NCBI RefSeq assembly: GCF_003611585.1
Contig: NZ_RAVW01000015.1
Span: 1 to 49,619 of the forward strand
Direction: 5' to 3'
Length of the DNA stretch: 49,619 nt
Source: Corallococcus exercitus
GTDB lineage: Bacteria > Myxococcota > Myxococcia > Myxococcales > Myxococcaceae
Positions 33,458-42,042 of this stretch are shown here, in pieces. Within the stretch, counting starts at the first letter, position 1. Every line of letters begins with the position of its first letter. The notes under the pieces are model-generated. The model saw only the letters and a list, made by a program, of their open reading frames with translations, was not told where the DNA came from and ran no database searches. A program made the position numbers and the translations under genes.

Positions 33458-34054
33458 ATGGCCCCTCCCGACCTGAAGACCGTCGAGCTCACTCCGGAGC
33501 TCTGGCCCGACCTCGAGAAGCTCTTCGGCCCCAACGGCGCCTGCGGCGGCTGCTGGTGCATGTACTGGCGCATCCCGGAAGGCGAGCGCTACGACGACGT
33601 GCGAGGCCCCGAGGCGAAGCGCCGCTTCAAGGCCCTGGTCTCGAGCGGAGCGGCGAAGGGCGTCCTCGCCTACGCGGACGGCGAACCGGTGGGCTGGGCC
33701 ACCTTCGGCCCTCGCCGCGACTTCCCGCGCCTGGACCGCGCCCCCAGCTTCAAGTGCGACGACGCGGACGCCGTCTCCTCCGTGCCCTGCTTCTTCATCC
33801 ATCGGAACTGGCGCAACCAGGGCGTGGCCACCGCGCTGCTCGCCGCCGTGGAAACCGCGGTGCGTCGTGAAGGCCCGCACACCCTCGAAGGCTATCCAGT
33901 GAAACCGCCCCGGGGTGAAGCGCGTATCAGCAACGCCATGGCCTACACGGGCACGCTCCCGTTCTTCCTCAAGCGGGGCTACGTCCACGTCGCGGACCGC
34001 CCCGCCGGCAAGCAGCGCGTGCGCAAGGCGCTCAGGCCCGCGCGCCGGAAGTGA
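33458..34054 (+). CDS. GNAT N-acetyltransferase
   Basis: 198 residues. The acetyl-CoA site is in HRNWRNQGVATALLAAVE (R/Q-x-x-G-x-A/G). An N-terminal CGGCWCMYWR motif is typical of one GNAT subgroup. The order of strands and a VPCFFIHRNW strand before the P-loop also fit. Substrate unknown. It follows the TruB gene by 12 bases and likely shares its transcript. Confidence 0.85.
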   Translation: MAPPDLKTVELTPELWPDLEKLFGPNGACGGCWCMYWRIPEGERYDDVRGPEAKRRFKALVSSGAAKGVLAYADGEPVGWATFGPRRDFPRLDRAPSFKCDDADAVSSVPCFFIHRNWRNQGVATALLAAVETAVRREGPHTLEGYPVKPPRGEARISNAMAYTGTLPFFLKRGYVHVADRPAGKQRVRKALRPARRK

Positions 34055-34062
34055 TGCTTCCG

Positions 34063-34093
34063 GTCACCACCCCGGGGGCGGGGGGATGGTGAC
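34063..34093 (+). terminator. Candidate terminator after GNAT gene
   Basis: GTCACC (34063-34068) pairs with GGTGAC (34088-34093), with CCCC/GGGG inside the stem. It lies ten bases past the stop and overlaps the first palindrome of the next promoter region. Confidence 0.4.
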
Positions 34094-34122
34094 TGTCATC
34101 ACCGCTGGTGACTGTTGTCACC
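34088..34122 (+). promoter_or_regulatory. Tandem palindromes, possible enhancer-binding-protein sites
   Basis: GGTGACTGTCATCACC (34088-34103) and GGTGACTGTTGTCACC (34107-34122) are 16-bp inverted repeats, the second with perfect six-base arms, spaced by 19 bases start to start. They lie about 80-100 bp upstream of the sigma-54 promoter at 34190, a position common for NtrC-type activators. Confidence 0.55.
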
Positions 34123-34189
34123 ACCCCGGCGCTCGCGCCGTCGCCGCGTAACTCCATGGAATCATTCAGGGTGCGCGGGTGGGCAGGGC

Positions 34190-34205
34190 TGGCACGACGC
34201 GCGCA
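34190..34205 (+). promoter_or_regulatory. Sigma-54 (-24/-12) promoter
   Basis: TGGCACG, four bases, then GCGCA: the -24 box is perfect and GG and GC are separated by exactly ten bases. The only departure is GC in place of TT in TTGCA. It would give a transcript with a leader of about 46 bases to the ATG at 34262. Needs an NtrC-type activator. Confidence 0.65.
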
Positions 34206-34261
34206 ATAGGTCCCGGCATGACTGCTTCCGCAAAGGAAGCCGCTCCTCCCGGAGATCAAAC

Positions 34262-35761
34262 ATGTCCTCGATCAAGTCCACCGTCACCACCTCCCTGAAC
34301 AGCAGCGCGGCGCTCGGCAAGCAGGAGGTCGCCTTCCTGAAGGGGACTTCCTCCACGGCGAAGCAGACGGCGGAGATGAAGGCCACGCTGAACAACATGA
34401 AGGCTCAGGTCGAGGGCCTGAAGTCGCAGCTCGCGGAGCTCAAGTTGAAGCAGGGCGGTGACCAGTTCACCACGGGCGGCCACGGCTGCTGGGGCACCCC
34501 CACCGACAACTGGCAGCCCAAGGACCTGGGCGCCATGGTGGAGATGAACAAGCTGAACCAGACCTCCGGCCCCATCAGCGCGGAGAAGTTCGCGGACAGC
34601 ATCGAGGCCGCCGTCGGGGACCTGGACGGCCAGGCCGCCTCCGGTGAGTACCGCGCCGTCGCGGACTGGGCCGCCAACAACCGCGAGCGCCTTACCCCGG
34701 AAGCCCGCCAGGTGATGGACATCTACAGCAAGTACGCGGCGCTCTCCCAGGCGCGCGGCGAGTCCGGCATCCCCCAGGGCGACTTCAAGAAGATGCTCTC
34801 GGAGATGCGCGACGTGGGTGACGCCAGCGCGAAGAAGGCGCTCGCGAACCTGGACAGCAAGACCCACGGCGGCACGGTGTCCGGCCAGGACATGGCCCGC
34901 GCCATCCAGACGGGCACCGCGGACCACGACGGCCAGGCCGCCGGCGCGGAGCTGAAGGAGTTCGAGAAGTGGGCCTCCAAGAACGAGAGCCGCCTGTCCC
35001 CGGAGGCCAAGGAGGTCCTGGACGTCTACCGCAAGGCCGCCAAGACCGCGCAGGCCGAAGGCCGCTCCGGCCTCACCGACAAGGAGACCGCCGCCCTCAA
35101 CAAGGAAATGCGCAAGGTCGGCGCCGGTGACGTGAGCGCCCGCAAGGCCACGGAGGCGCTCGACAAGCAGAGCGGCCCCATCTCCGGCGAGGACCTCACC
35201 AAGGCCATCAAGGACGGCATCTCCGACACGGACGGCCACTCCTCCACCTCCGAGCTGAAGGAGTTCGAGAAGTGGGCCGCCAAGAACGAGAGCCGCCTCA
35301 CGCCCGAGGCCAAGGAGGTCCTGAAGACCTACCAACAGGCCGCGAAGAAGGCCGGCCCGGAGGGCATGACGCAGAAGGAGGCCGACGCCATGTTCAAGAA
35401 GATGGACGGCTTCAAGACCTTCCACGACAGCTCCATGCACGACGCGCTGGAGGGCCTGGACGCCAAGAAGGGCAAGATCTCCGGCAGCGACCTCACGGCC
35501 GCCATCGAGAAGGGCGCGGGGGACCTGGACGGCCAGGCGGCGGGCACCGAGTTCACCGACACGATGAAGTGGGCGCGCCAGAACTACGACCGCCTCACGC
35601 CGGAGGCGAAGAAGGTCGTGGACACCTACGAGAAGTACGCCACCCGCTCGCAGGCCCAGGGCTCCACGGGCATCGACCAGAAGGACTTCAAGAAGATGAT
35701 CAACGAGATGAAGTTCATCAGCAACCCGCGCCCCACGCGCCCCGTGTTCTTCGCGGCCTGA
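34262..35761 (+). CDS. Four-repeat DxDG protein of unknown function
   Basis: 499 residues from an ATG after GGAG. No signal peptide is visible. After a helical N-terminus with KxQxExLKxQLxELK-type coiled coil, four ~95-residue repeats follow. Each has a DxDG...E core (GDLDGQAASGE, ADHDGQAAGAE, SDTDGHSSTSE, GDLDGQAAGTE), then a W, an ExRLxPEAK helix and a hydrophobic helix with QAxG. The DxDGxxxxxE pattern resembles the second half of an EF-hand loop, but position 1 is not acidic, so calcium binding is uncertain. It is preceded by a sigma-54-type promoter and tandem palindromes. I do not recognise a named family. Confidence 0.7.
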   Translation: MSSIKSTVTTSLNSSAALGKQEVAFLKGTSSTAKQTAEMKATLNNMKAQVEGLKSQLAELKLKQGGDQFTTGGHGCWGTPTDNWQPKDLGAMVEMNKLNQTSGPISAEKFADSIEAAVGDLDGQAASGEYRAVADWAANNRERLTPEARQVMDIYSKYAALSQARGESGIPQGDFKKMLSEMRDVGDASAKKALANLDSKTHGGTVSGQDMARAIQTGTADHDGQAAGAELKEFEKWASKNESRLSPEAKEVLDVYRKAAKTAQAEGRSGLTDKETAALNKEMRKVGAGDVSARKATEALDKQSGPISGEDLTKAIKDGISDTDGHSSTSELKEFEKWAAKNESRLTPEAKEVLKTYQQAAKKAGPEGMTQKEADAMFKKMDGFKTFHDSSMHDALEGLDAKKGKISGSDLTAAIEKGAGDLDGQAAGTEFTDTMKWARQNYDRLTPEAKKVVDTYEKYATRSQAQGSTGIDQKDFKKMINEMKFISNPRPTRPVFFAA

Positions 35762-35768
35762 TGTGCAG

Positions 35769-35801
35769 TGGGGGGGATTTGAAGTTGGGGGGGATTTGAA
35801 G
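35769..35801 (+). repeat. Direct repeat of TGGGGGGGATTTGAAG
   Basis: Two identical 16-bp copies, 17 bases apart (35769-35784 and 35786-35801), immediately after the DxDG gene stop. No function is evident; slippage during replication can create such repeats. Confidence 0.85.
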
Positions 35802-35868
35802 CGAGGGGGAAAAAGCCACACGCATCCCAGGTTGTTCCCGCCGGTCGCCCGGCGGTGAACCCAGAGGT

Positions 35869-35905
35869 GCCCCGGACCTTCGGGGGAGGGTCCGGGGCCC
35901 TTTCA
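35869..35905 (+). terminator. Terminator of the DxDG gene
   Basis: GCCCCGGACC pairs with GGTCCGGGGC over ten bases with a ten-base loop, followed by CCCTTTCATTT. The strong stem and T-rich tail fit a rho-independent terminator. The convergent transketolase gene ends just beyond it. Confidence 0.75.
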
Positions 35906-35931
35906 TTTGCGGGCCAGCGTGAAGGCGGAAA

Positions 35932-37989
35932 TCAGTGCTTCTTCGCCTTGGCGATGGTGGCGTGCGCTTCCTTCACCACGTTCTCCACGGTGAAGCCGAA
36001 CTTCTGCTGCAGCGCCTTGATGGGCGCGGAAGCACCGAAGCTGCGCATGCCGATGACGCTGCCCGTGTGCCCCACCCAGCGCTCCCAGCCGAACGCCGCG
36101 CCCTTCTCCACGGAGACGCGAGCCTTCACGTCCGGGGGCAGCACGCTGTCCTGGTACTCCTGGGGCTGCTGCTCGAACAGCTCCCACGACGGCATGCTCA
36201 CCACGCGCGCCTTGACGCCCTCGGCCTTGAGCTTCTCCGCGGCCTCCACCACCAGCGCCACCTCCGTGCCCGTGCCGATGAGGATGACGTCCGGCTTTCC
36301 GCCCTCCGCCTCCAGCAGCGTGTACGCGCCCTTGGCCACGCCGGACGCGGGCGCGAACTTCGCGCGGTCCAGCGTGGGCACCGGCTGACGCGACAGCACC
36401 AGCACCACCGGGTGGTGCTTCTGCTGCGCGATGTAGCGCCACGCCTCCGTCACCTCGTTGGCGTCACCGGGGCGCAGCACGATGTTGCCCGGCACCGCGC
36501 GCAGGGACATCAGCTGCTCCACCGGCTGGTGCGTGGGGCCGTCCTCGCCCAGGCCAATGGAGTCGTGCGTGAAGATGTGGATGGACGGAATCTCCATCAG
36601 CGACGACAGGCGCATGGCGGGGCGCTCGTAGTCACTGAAGATGAGGAACGTGGCGCCGTAGCCGCGCACGTGGCTCAGGTTGAGGCCGTTGACGATGGAG
36701 CCCATCACGTGCTCGCGCACGCCGAAGTGGATGTTGCGGCCCGAGTACTCGCCCGGCTTCATGGACGTGGAGGCGGAGATGTACGTCTTCGTGGACGGGT
36801 TCAGGTCCGCGGAGCCGCCGACGAGCCACGGGTAGTTCTTCGCCAGCGCGTTGAGCACCTTGCCGCCGGACTCACGGGTGGCCATGCCCTTCGCGTCCGC
36901 GGGGAACACGGGCAGCTCCTTGTCCCAGCCCTCCGGCAGCTCGCGCTTGAGCAGCGCGTCCAGCTCGCGGGCCAGCTCCGGGTGCTGCTTGCGGTAGTCC
37001 GCGAAGGACTTCTCCCACGCGTCGTGCAGCGCCTTGCCGCGCGCGCCCAGGCGCTCCTGGAAGCGCTCGCGCACGCCGTCGGGCACCAGGAACTGCGCGT
37101 CCTCGGGCCAGCCGTAGGCCTTCTTGGTGGCCTTGATTTCGTCGGCGCCCAGGGGCTCGCCGTGGGCGCTGGCGGAGCCCTGCTTCTTGGGCGACCCGTA
37201 GCCGATGAACGAGTTGACGATGATGAGCGTGGGCTTGCCGCGCTCGTCCTTGAAGGACTTGTAGGCCTTGGACAGCGCGTCCAGGTCGTTGGCGTCGGTG
37301 ACCTTGAGCACGCGCCAGCCGTAGCCCTCGAAGCGGCGGCCCACGTCCTCCGTGAAGGCCAGCTCGGTGCTGCCGTCGATGGAGATGTGGTTGCTGTCGT
37401 AGATCCAGCAGAGGTTGGGCAGCTTCAGGTGGCCCGCGAGCGACGCGGCCTCGGACGCCACGCCCTCCATCATGTCGCCGTCGCCGCAGAGCGCGTAGAC
37501 GTCATGGGTGAACAGGTCGAAGCCCGGCTTGTTGAAGTGGCCGGCCAGCCACTTGCTGGCGATGGCCATGCCCACGCTGTTGGAGACGCCCGCGCCCAGG
37601 GGGCCGGTGGTGGTCTCCACGCCGGTGGTCCAGTGGTACTCCGGGTGGCCCGGGGTGGCGGAGTCCAGCTGGCGGAAGTTGCGGATGTCGTCCAGCGACA
37701 CGGCCGGCACGTCCGTGACCTTCGCGTCCTTCACGCGCTTCACGCCGGCCAGGTGCAGCAGGCTGTAGAGCAGCATGGACGCATGTCCGTTGGACAGGAT
37801 GAAGCGGTCGCGGTCCGGCCAGTTCGGCGTGGCCGGGTCGTAGCGCAACTCCTGCTGCCACAGCTGGTAGGCCACGGGAGCCAGCGCCATGGGCGCGCCC
37901 GGGTGGCCCGAGTGGGCCTTCTCCACCGCGTCCATGGACAGCGTGCGGATGGTGTTGATTGCCTGGGTATCGATCTTCTCGGTCGTCAT
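35932..37989 (-). CDS. tkt: Transketolase
   Basis: 685 residues, full length. Thiamine diphosphate site: GDGDMMEGVASEAASLAG and N/D contacts at IYDSNH; N-terminal HSGHPGAPMALAPV; C-terminal half with HDSIGLGEDGPTHQP and ERPAMRLSSLMEIPSIHIFT. All as in bacterial transketolases. It transfers two-carbon ketol units between sugar phosphates in the pentose phosphate pathway. Cytosolic. The ATG has GGGAGG five bases upstream and is 139 bases from the stop of the arginase-family gene upstream; the two may be separate units. Confidence 0.95.
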   Translation of the reverse strand: MTTEKIDTQAINTIRTLSMDAVEKAHSGHPGAPMALAPVAYQLWQQELRYDPATPNWPDRDRFILSNGHASMLLYSLLHLAGVKRVKDAKVTDVPAVSLDDIRNFRQLDSATPGHPEYHWTTGVETTTGPLGAGVSNSVGMAIASKWLAGHFNKPGFDLFTHDVYALCGDGDMMEGVASEAASLAGHLKLPNLCWIYDSNHISIDGSTELAFTEDVGRRFEGYGWRVLKVTDANDLDALSKAYKSFKDERGKPTLIIVNSFIGYGSPKKQGSASAHGEPLGADEIKATKKAYGWPEDAQFLVPDGVRERFQERLGARGKALHDAWEKSFADYRKQHPELARELDALLKRELPEGWDKELPVFPADAKGMATRESGGKVLNALAKNYPWLVGGSADLNPSTKTYISASTSMKPGEYSGRNIHFGVREHVMGSIVNGLNLSHVRGYGATFLIFSDYERPAMRLSSLMEIPSIHIFTHDSIGLGEDGPTHQPVEQLMSLRAVPGNIVLRPGDANEVTEAWRYIAQQKHHPVVLVLSRQPVPTLDRAKFAPASGVAKGAYTLLEAEGGKPDVILIGTGTEVALVVEAAEKLKAEGVKARVVSMPSWELFEQQPQEYQDSVLPPDVKARVSVEKGAAFGWERWVGHTGSVIGMRSFGASAPIKALQQKFGFTVENVVKEAHATIAKAKKH

Positions 37990-38128
37990 GCGGCCTCCCG
38001 CGCTGAGCCTGCGTCGCGGGCGCACCATGCCGTAACCGGGGCCGCCGCGCCGCACCAAACGCGCCCGTCCGTCGGCAGGCACACCGACGGTCGGGCAGGG
38101 GACCGGGGGGCGTTTTTCCGGGAATGCG

Positions 38129-39061
38129 CTACGGAACGCGGCCGCTCTGGACGAACGCCGCGACCACGGCGTCGGTGAAGGCCCGGGCGCAATGGCCTTC
38201 CGGGTCCAGGTCGGGGTCCAGGATGGTGAGCTCCAGGCCCACGGCCTGGGGGCTCGCGAGCAGCGACGTCAGCAGCGCGGTCAACTCCTCCAGGCGCAGC
38301 CCGTCCGGGTTGGGCGAATCCACGGCGGGCATGACGCTCAGGTCCAGCACGTCCGCGTCCACGTGGATCCAGAACCCCGAAAGCCCCCGAGCCTCCAGCC
38401 GGGCCCGGGCCTCGTCGCCCACGGCCTTCGCGCCGCGCGCCCGGATGTCGGTGAGCGGCAGGGAAGGGATGCGGGAGGTGTCGAACTCCTGCACCGCGGA
38501 CTCGGCGGTGTCCTCGGCGGTGCGGGACAGGCCCAGGTGCACTACGTCCTCTTCGCGCAGGTAGGGCTTGAGGCCGTCCAGGTCGCAAAGGGCATCCGGC
38601 CCATGTCCGGTGGCCAGCGCCAGGTCCAGCCCCGCCGCGGTGAACCAGCCCGCCACGCGGTCGCGGTCCTTCACGTAGGAGAAATCGTCATGCGCGTCGA
38701 TGAACGCCAGCCCATGCGCCCCGGCCCGCCGCAGCGCGAGCGCCGAGCCCACGAGCACGCTGCAATCCCCGCCCAATAGCAGCACGAACCGTCCAAGGGC
38801 CCGCAGCGCGCCCAGGCGGTCCGCGAGCGCCACGCTGTAGCGCCCCAGCGCCGCGCCATTGCGAAAGCCGATGTCCGGCTCCGCCTCCGGTGAGTACGGA
38901 GGCGGCGTCACGACCCCCGCGTCCTCCGCGCCCAACCGCGCCACGATGCCCTGCGCGCGCAGGACCCGGGGCAGTTGATACACGCCTGGAATGGCACCGG
39001 GTGACGCGGGCCGCAGGCCCAGGTTGGAAGGTGCATCCAGGACGCTGATGGGCGGGAACAT
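38129..39061 (-). CDS. Arginase/agmatinase-family metal hydrolase
   Basis: 310 residues. Metal ligands are visible: GGDCSV (H/D at the first position replaced by C? the usual motif is GGDHS), AFIDAHDDFSYV for DAHxD, and HVDADVLDLSVMPAV for DxDxxD. The first usual histidine (GGDH) is cysteine here, which is notable; in some relatives this position varies. It therefore belongs to the ureohydrolase family with an unusual metal site. Substrate not predictable. It is 12 bases downstream of the VWA gene, in one operon with MoxR. Confidence 0.82.
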   Translation of the reverse strand: MFPPISVLDAPSNLGLRPASPGAIPGVYQLPRVLRAQGIVARLGAEDAGVVTPPPYSPEAEPDIGFRNGAALGRYSVALADRLGALRALGRFVLLLGGDCSVLVGSALALRRAGAHGLAFIDAHDDFSYVKDRDRVAGWFTAAGLDLALATGHGPDALCDLDGLKPYLREEDVVHLGLSRTAEDTAESAVQEFDTSRIPSLPLTDIRARGAKAVGDEARARLEARGLSGFWIHVDADVLDLSVMPAVDSPNPDGLRLEELTALLTSLLASPQAVGLELTILDPDLDPEGHCARAFTDAVVAAFVQSGRVP

Positions 39062-39073
39062 GGGAGGAAGGTA

Positions 39074-40279
39074 CTACCGCCGGGCCGCCGCGCCCCGGGG
39101 TGTCTTGCCTCGCGTCAGGTGGTTCACCGCCTCACCCAATCCCTCCACGGTGAGGGCGAACATGGGGAACACGTTGGCGATGATCGCGATGCTGCCCGTG
39201 CGCCACGACCCGCGAGGCTCCGGGTTGAGCCACACGTTGCGGTCGAAGTGCTGCGCCAGCTGCATCAGCCACGTGAGCCCCTCCAGCCCCTCCTGACGGT
39301 ACTGGCCATTCGCATCCGTGCGGATGCCCAGCTCATACGGAGCCATGGACGCGTCCCCCACCATCACCAGCTTGTGATGCCTTCCCACCTGCGCGGTGAG
39401 CTCCGGCACGGTGATGCCGCCCGTCAGCTGCGGCGTGGCGTACAGCTTCCCGTAGACGCAGTTGTGGAAGTAGTAGGTTCGCAGCTCCTTGAAGTGCGAG
39501 GCCTGGCTGGCGACGCTGAACAGCCGGCTCACCAGGTGCGCGTACGGGTCCATGGAACCGCCCACGTCCATGCACAGCACCACGCGCGTGTTGGGCCGTC
39601 GCGGCGGACGCGTCACCACCTCCAGCTCGCCCGCGTTCTTCGCGGTGGCGGCGATGCTCTCCTCCACGTCCAGCTCCTCCGCCGCGCCCTCGCGCGCGAA
39701 GGCCCGCAGCTTGCGCAGCGCCACCGCCATCTGCCGCGTGTCCAGCACCACGTCGTCGCGGTAGCCCGCGTACTTGCGCGCGCCGGCCTGCCACAGTGCC
39801 TGGCCCTGCCGCCCACCCGTGCCGCCAATGCGCACCCCCTGCCGGGCCATGCCGTTGTTGCCAAAGGCAGACGCGCCGCCCGTGCCCACCCAGCGCGTGC
39901 CACCGTCGTGGCGCTCGGTCTGCTCCTTCAGCCGCTGCTCCAGCTGCCGGCGCAGCTCCTCCGGGTCCCACTGCTCCAGGAGCGCCAGCTCCTCCGGGCT
40001 CAGGTCCGTGCGCTCCCTGGCCTCCTCCAGCCAGGACAGGAGCTCCTCGGTGAGCTTCAGCGCTTCGGACGCGACGCCCTGGAAGTGGAACAGGAACGCC
40101 TGATCAAAGGCATCCAGCTGCGTCTCCGAGTGCACCAGGAGCGCGCGTGCCACGTGGTAGAACCCATCCAGGCTGCTGTCATGCAGCCCGGCCTTCAGCG
40201 CCCCGGCCAGGGCGAGCGCCTCCTGCGCGCCCACCTTCACCCCGCGCTTTCGCAGCTCGTAGAAGAACGGCAGGAACAT
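39074..40279 (-). CDS. VWA-domain protein (CoxE-like), partner of MoxR ATPase
   Basis: 401 residues. A von Willebrand A fold starts near residue 230 with LCMDVGGSMDPYAHL, where DxGxS is the MIDAS metal site, followed by a Thr region (ELRTYYFHNCVYG) and VMVGDASMAPYEL. The N-terminal half is helical. Pairs of MoxR AAA ATPase plus VWA protein act in chaperone-like maturation or metal insertion. It follows the MoxR gene by 18 bases. Confidence 0.87.
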   Translation of the reverse strand: MFLPFFYELRKRGVKVGAQEALALAGALKAGLHDSSLDGFYHVARALLVHSETQLDAFDQAFLFHFQGVASEALKLTEELLSWLEEARERTDLSPEELALLEQWDPEELRRQLEQRLKEQTERHDGGTRWVGTGGASAFGNNGMARQGVRIGGTGGRQGQALWQAGARKYAGYRDDVVLDTRQMAVALRKLRAFAREGAAEELDVEESIAATAKNAGELEVVTRPPRRPNTRVVLCMDVGGSMDPYAHLVSRLFSVASQASHFKELRTYYFHNCVYGKLYATPQLTGGITVPELTAQVGRHHKLVMVGDASMAPYELGIRTDANGQYRQEGLEGLTWLMQLAQHFDRNVWLNPEPRGSWRTGSIAIIANVFPMFALTVEGLGEAVNHLTRGKTPRGAAARR

Positions 40280-40297
40280 GGCGTGGCCCCTTGCCGC

Positions 40298-41146
40298 TTA
40301 AGCGCGCGTCCGCCGGCCGCGCCCGAACGCCTCGGCCACCGCCACCAGGTCCTGCTCCTTCTTGAGCAGCGCGCCCAGGAACGGCAGCTGCTCCTCCAGC
40401 TTCAGCTCCATCACGCCGTTGGCCTTGAGCACGGAGATCCAGTCGACCAGCTCGCTGGTGGAGGGCCGCTTGCGCAGCCGCGTCATCGCGCGCAGCTCGT
40501 AGAAGACCTTGAGCGCCTGGTCCGCCAGCGCCGGGTCCAGCCCCGGGTGGTGCACGTCCACGATGCGCTGCATGAGCTCGCGCTCCGGGAAGTCGATGAA
40601 GTGGAACACGCACCGGCGCAGGAACGCGTCGGGCAATTCCTTCTCGTTGTTGCTGGTGATGAGCACGACGGGGCGGTTCTTCGCCACGACCTCGTCGTTC
40701 GTCTCGGAGATGCGGAAGCGCATCCGGTCCAGCTCGTGGAGCAGGTCGTTGGGGAACTCCAGGTCCGCCTTGTCCACCTCGTCAATGAGCAACACCACCC
40801 GCTCCGGGGACGCGAAGGCCTCGCCCAGCGGCCCCAGGCGGATGTATCGCCGGATGTCTCGCACGTCCCCGTCGCCGAAGCGCGAGTCATACAGCCGCTG
40901 CACGGTGTCGTAGACATACAAGCCGTCCTGCGCGCGCGTGGTGCTCTTCACGTGCCAGGTGAGCAACTTCAATCCCAGTCCCTGGGCAATCGCTTCCGCC
41001 AGGAGCGTTTTGCCGGTGCCGGGCTCGCCCTTGACCAGCAGGGGACGCTGGAGCGTGAGGGCGCAATTGACGGCGGCCTGCAGGCCCTCGCTCGTGAGGT
41101 AGGAGTCGGTGCCGCGGAAGCGAACAGGAGTGGGAACCGGAGTCAT
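40298..41146 (-). CDS. MoxR-family AAA+ ATPase
   Basis: 282 residues. Walker A is KGEPGTGKTLLAEAIA near 40; Walker B is VVLLIDEVDKADLEFPNDLL near 110; sensor 1 is VLITSNNEKELPDAFLRRC; arginine finger RRCVFHF. Size and motifs are as in MoxR proteins. The ATG is preceded by AAAGGAA. It starts a MoxR-VWA-arginase operon and is divergent from the AT-hook gene. Target unknown. Confidence 0.93.
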   Translation of the reverse strand: MTPVPTPVRFRGTDSYLTSEGLQAAVNCALTLQRPLLVKGEPGTGKTLLAEAIAQGLGLKLLTWHVKSTTRAQDGLYVYDTVQRLYDSRFGDGDVRDIRRYIRLGPLGEAFASPERVVLLIDEVDKADLEFPNDLLHELDRMRFRISETNDEVVAKNRPVVLITSNNEKELPDAFLRRCVFHFIDFPERELMQRIVDVHHPGLDPALADQALKVFYELRAMTRLRKRPSTSELVDWISVLKANGVMELKLEEQLPFLGALLKKEQDLVAVAEAFGRGRRTRA

Positions 41147-41218
41147 GGTTGGTTCCTTTAACATCCTGGGGAATGTTTCCATCCCCTCACCGGCGGATGG
41201 GTGTATATCCTGCCCCAC

Positions 41219-41911
41219 ATGGCCCCACTTTCACTTGAGACCGAACTCCGCGACATGGTCCGTCGCGAGTTGCAACTGCAACTGGCTCCCGTTCAGAAGG
41301 CCGTGGCCCGTATGGCCAAGGGGCTGGATGCGCTGGACGCACTGCGCGCGGTGACCGACCGCCTGGCGCCGCTGTCCAGTCGCCTGGGGGCCGTGGCCGG
41401 CGTGCGCACGCCCACGCTGGCGCCGGAGCCGGCGGTCCGCCGCGGTCCAGGCCGTCCGCCGAAGTCCGCCGCCGCGAAGTCCGCTCCGGCCGCGAAGTCC
41501 GCGCCCGCCGCGAAGACGCCGGCCGCGAAGGCCGCGCCCGTGAAGGCCGCACCCGTGAAGACGGCCGCCGCGCCCGCCGCGAAGTCCCCGGGCCGCCCGC
41601 CGAAGGCCGCCGCCGCGGAAGACAACCAGGCCTGCGCCGTCATCGGTTGCAAGCGCCAGAGCCGCTCCAAGGGCTACTGCTCGGCGCACTACCAGAAGCT
41701 GCGCCTGCTCATCCGCACCGACCGCCGTCCGGACGCGTGGGTGGATGGCGCCCGGCCGCAGTCGGTCCCGGACGTCACGCTGCCTCGCGGTCGCGCGGGC
41801 AGCCAGGCGCTGAAGGAAGCCGCGAAGCCGGTCGCGCCCGCCGTTCCGCCCAAGCCCAAGGCCTGGGTGCGCAAGAAGGGCTCCAGCGGCGGCATGGTGT
41901 CGCTGACCTGA
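41219..41911 (+). CDS. AT-hook and zinc-finger-like DNA-binding protein
   Basis: 230 residues. N-terminal helices (LETELRDMVRRELQLQL) may form a coiled coil. Two AT-hook cores (RRGPGRPPKS, KSPGRPPKAA) are joined by a Lys/Ala/Pro linker like histone H1. Next is CAVIGCKRQSRSKGYCSAHYQKLR, a C-x4-C...C-x2-H zinc-finger-like motif. The C-terminus is basic. The combination points to a nucleoid or regulatory protein that prefers AT-rich minor grooves. GTG at 41201 is an alternative start, without a clear ribosome-binding site for either. Divergent from MoxR. Confidence 0.82.
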   Translation: MAPLSLETELRDMVRRELQLQLAPVQKAVARMAKGLDALDALRAVTDRLAPLSSRLGAVAGVRTPTLAPEPAVRRGPGRPPKSAAAKSAPAAKSAPAAKTPAAKAAPVKAAPVKTAAAPAAKSPGRPPKAAAAEDNQACAVIGCKRQSRSKGYCSAHYQKLRLLIRTDRRPDAWVDGARPQSVPDVTLPRGRAGSQALKEAAKPVAPAVPPKPKAWVRKKGSSGGMVSLT

Positions 41912-42042
41912 CGGAGGACGTCGTCCGCGCGCCTCCCCGCGTGGCGGGTCGCCCCGAGCGGCCCGCCGTGCGTGCCTCGGGTCCGACACGCGCTGCTTCC
42001 TTCCATTGACATGCGGGCCGTGGAGGTGTGAATCCCGGCTCC

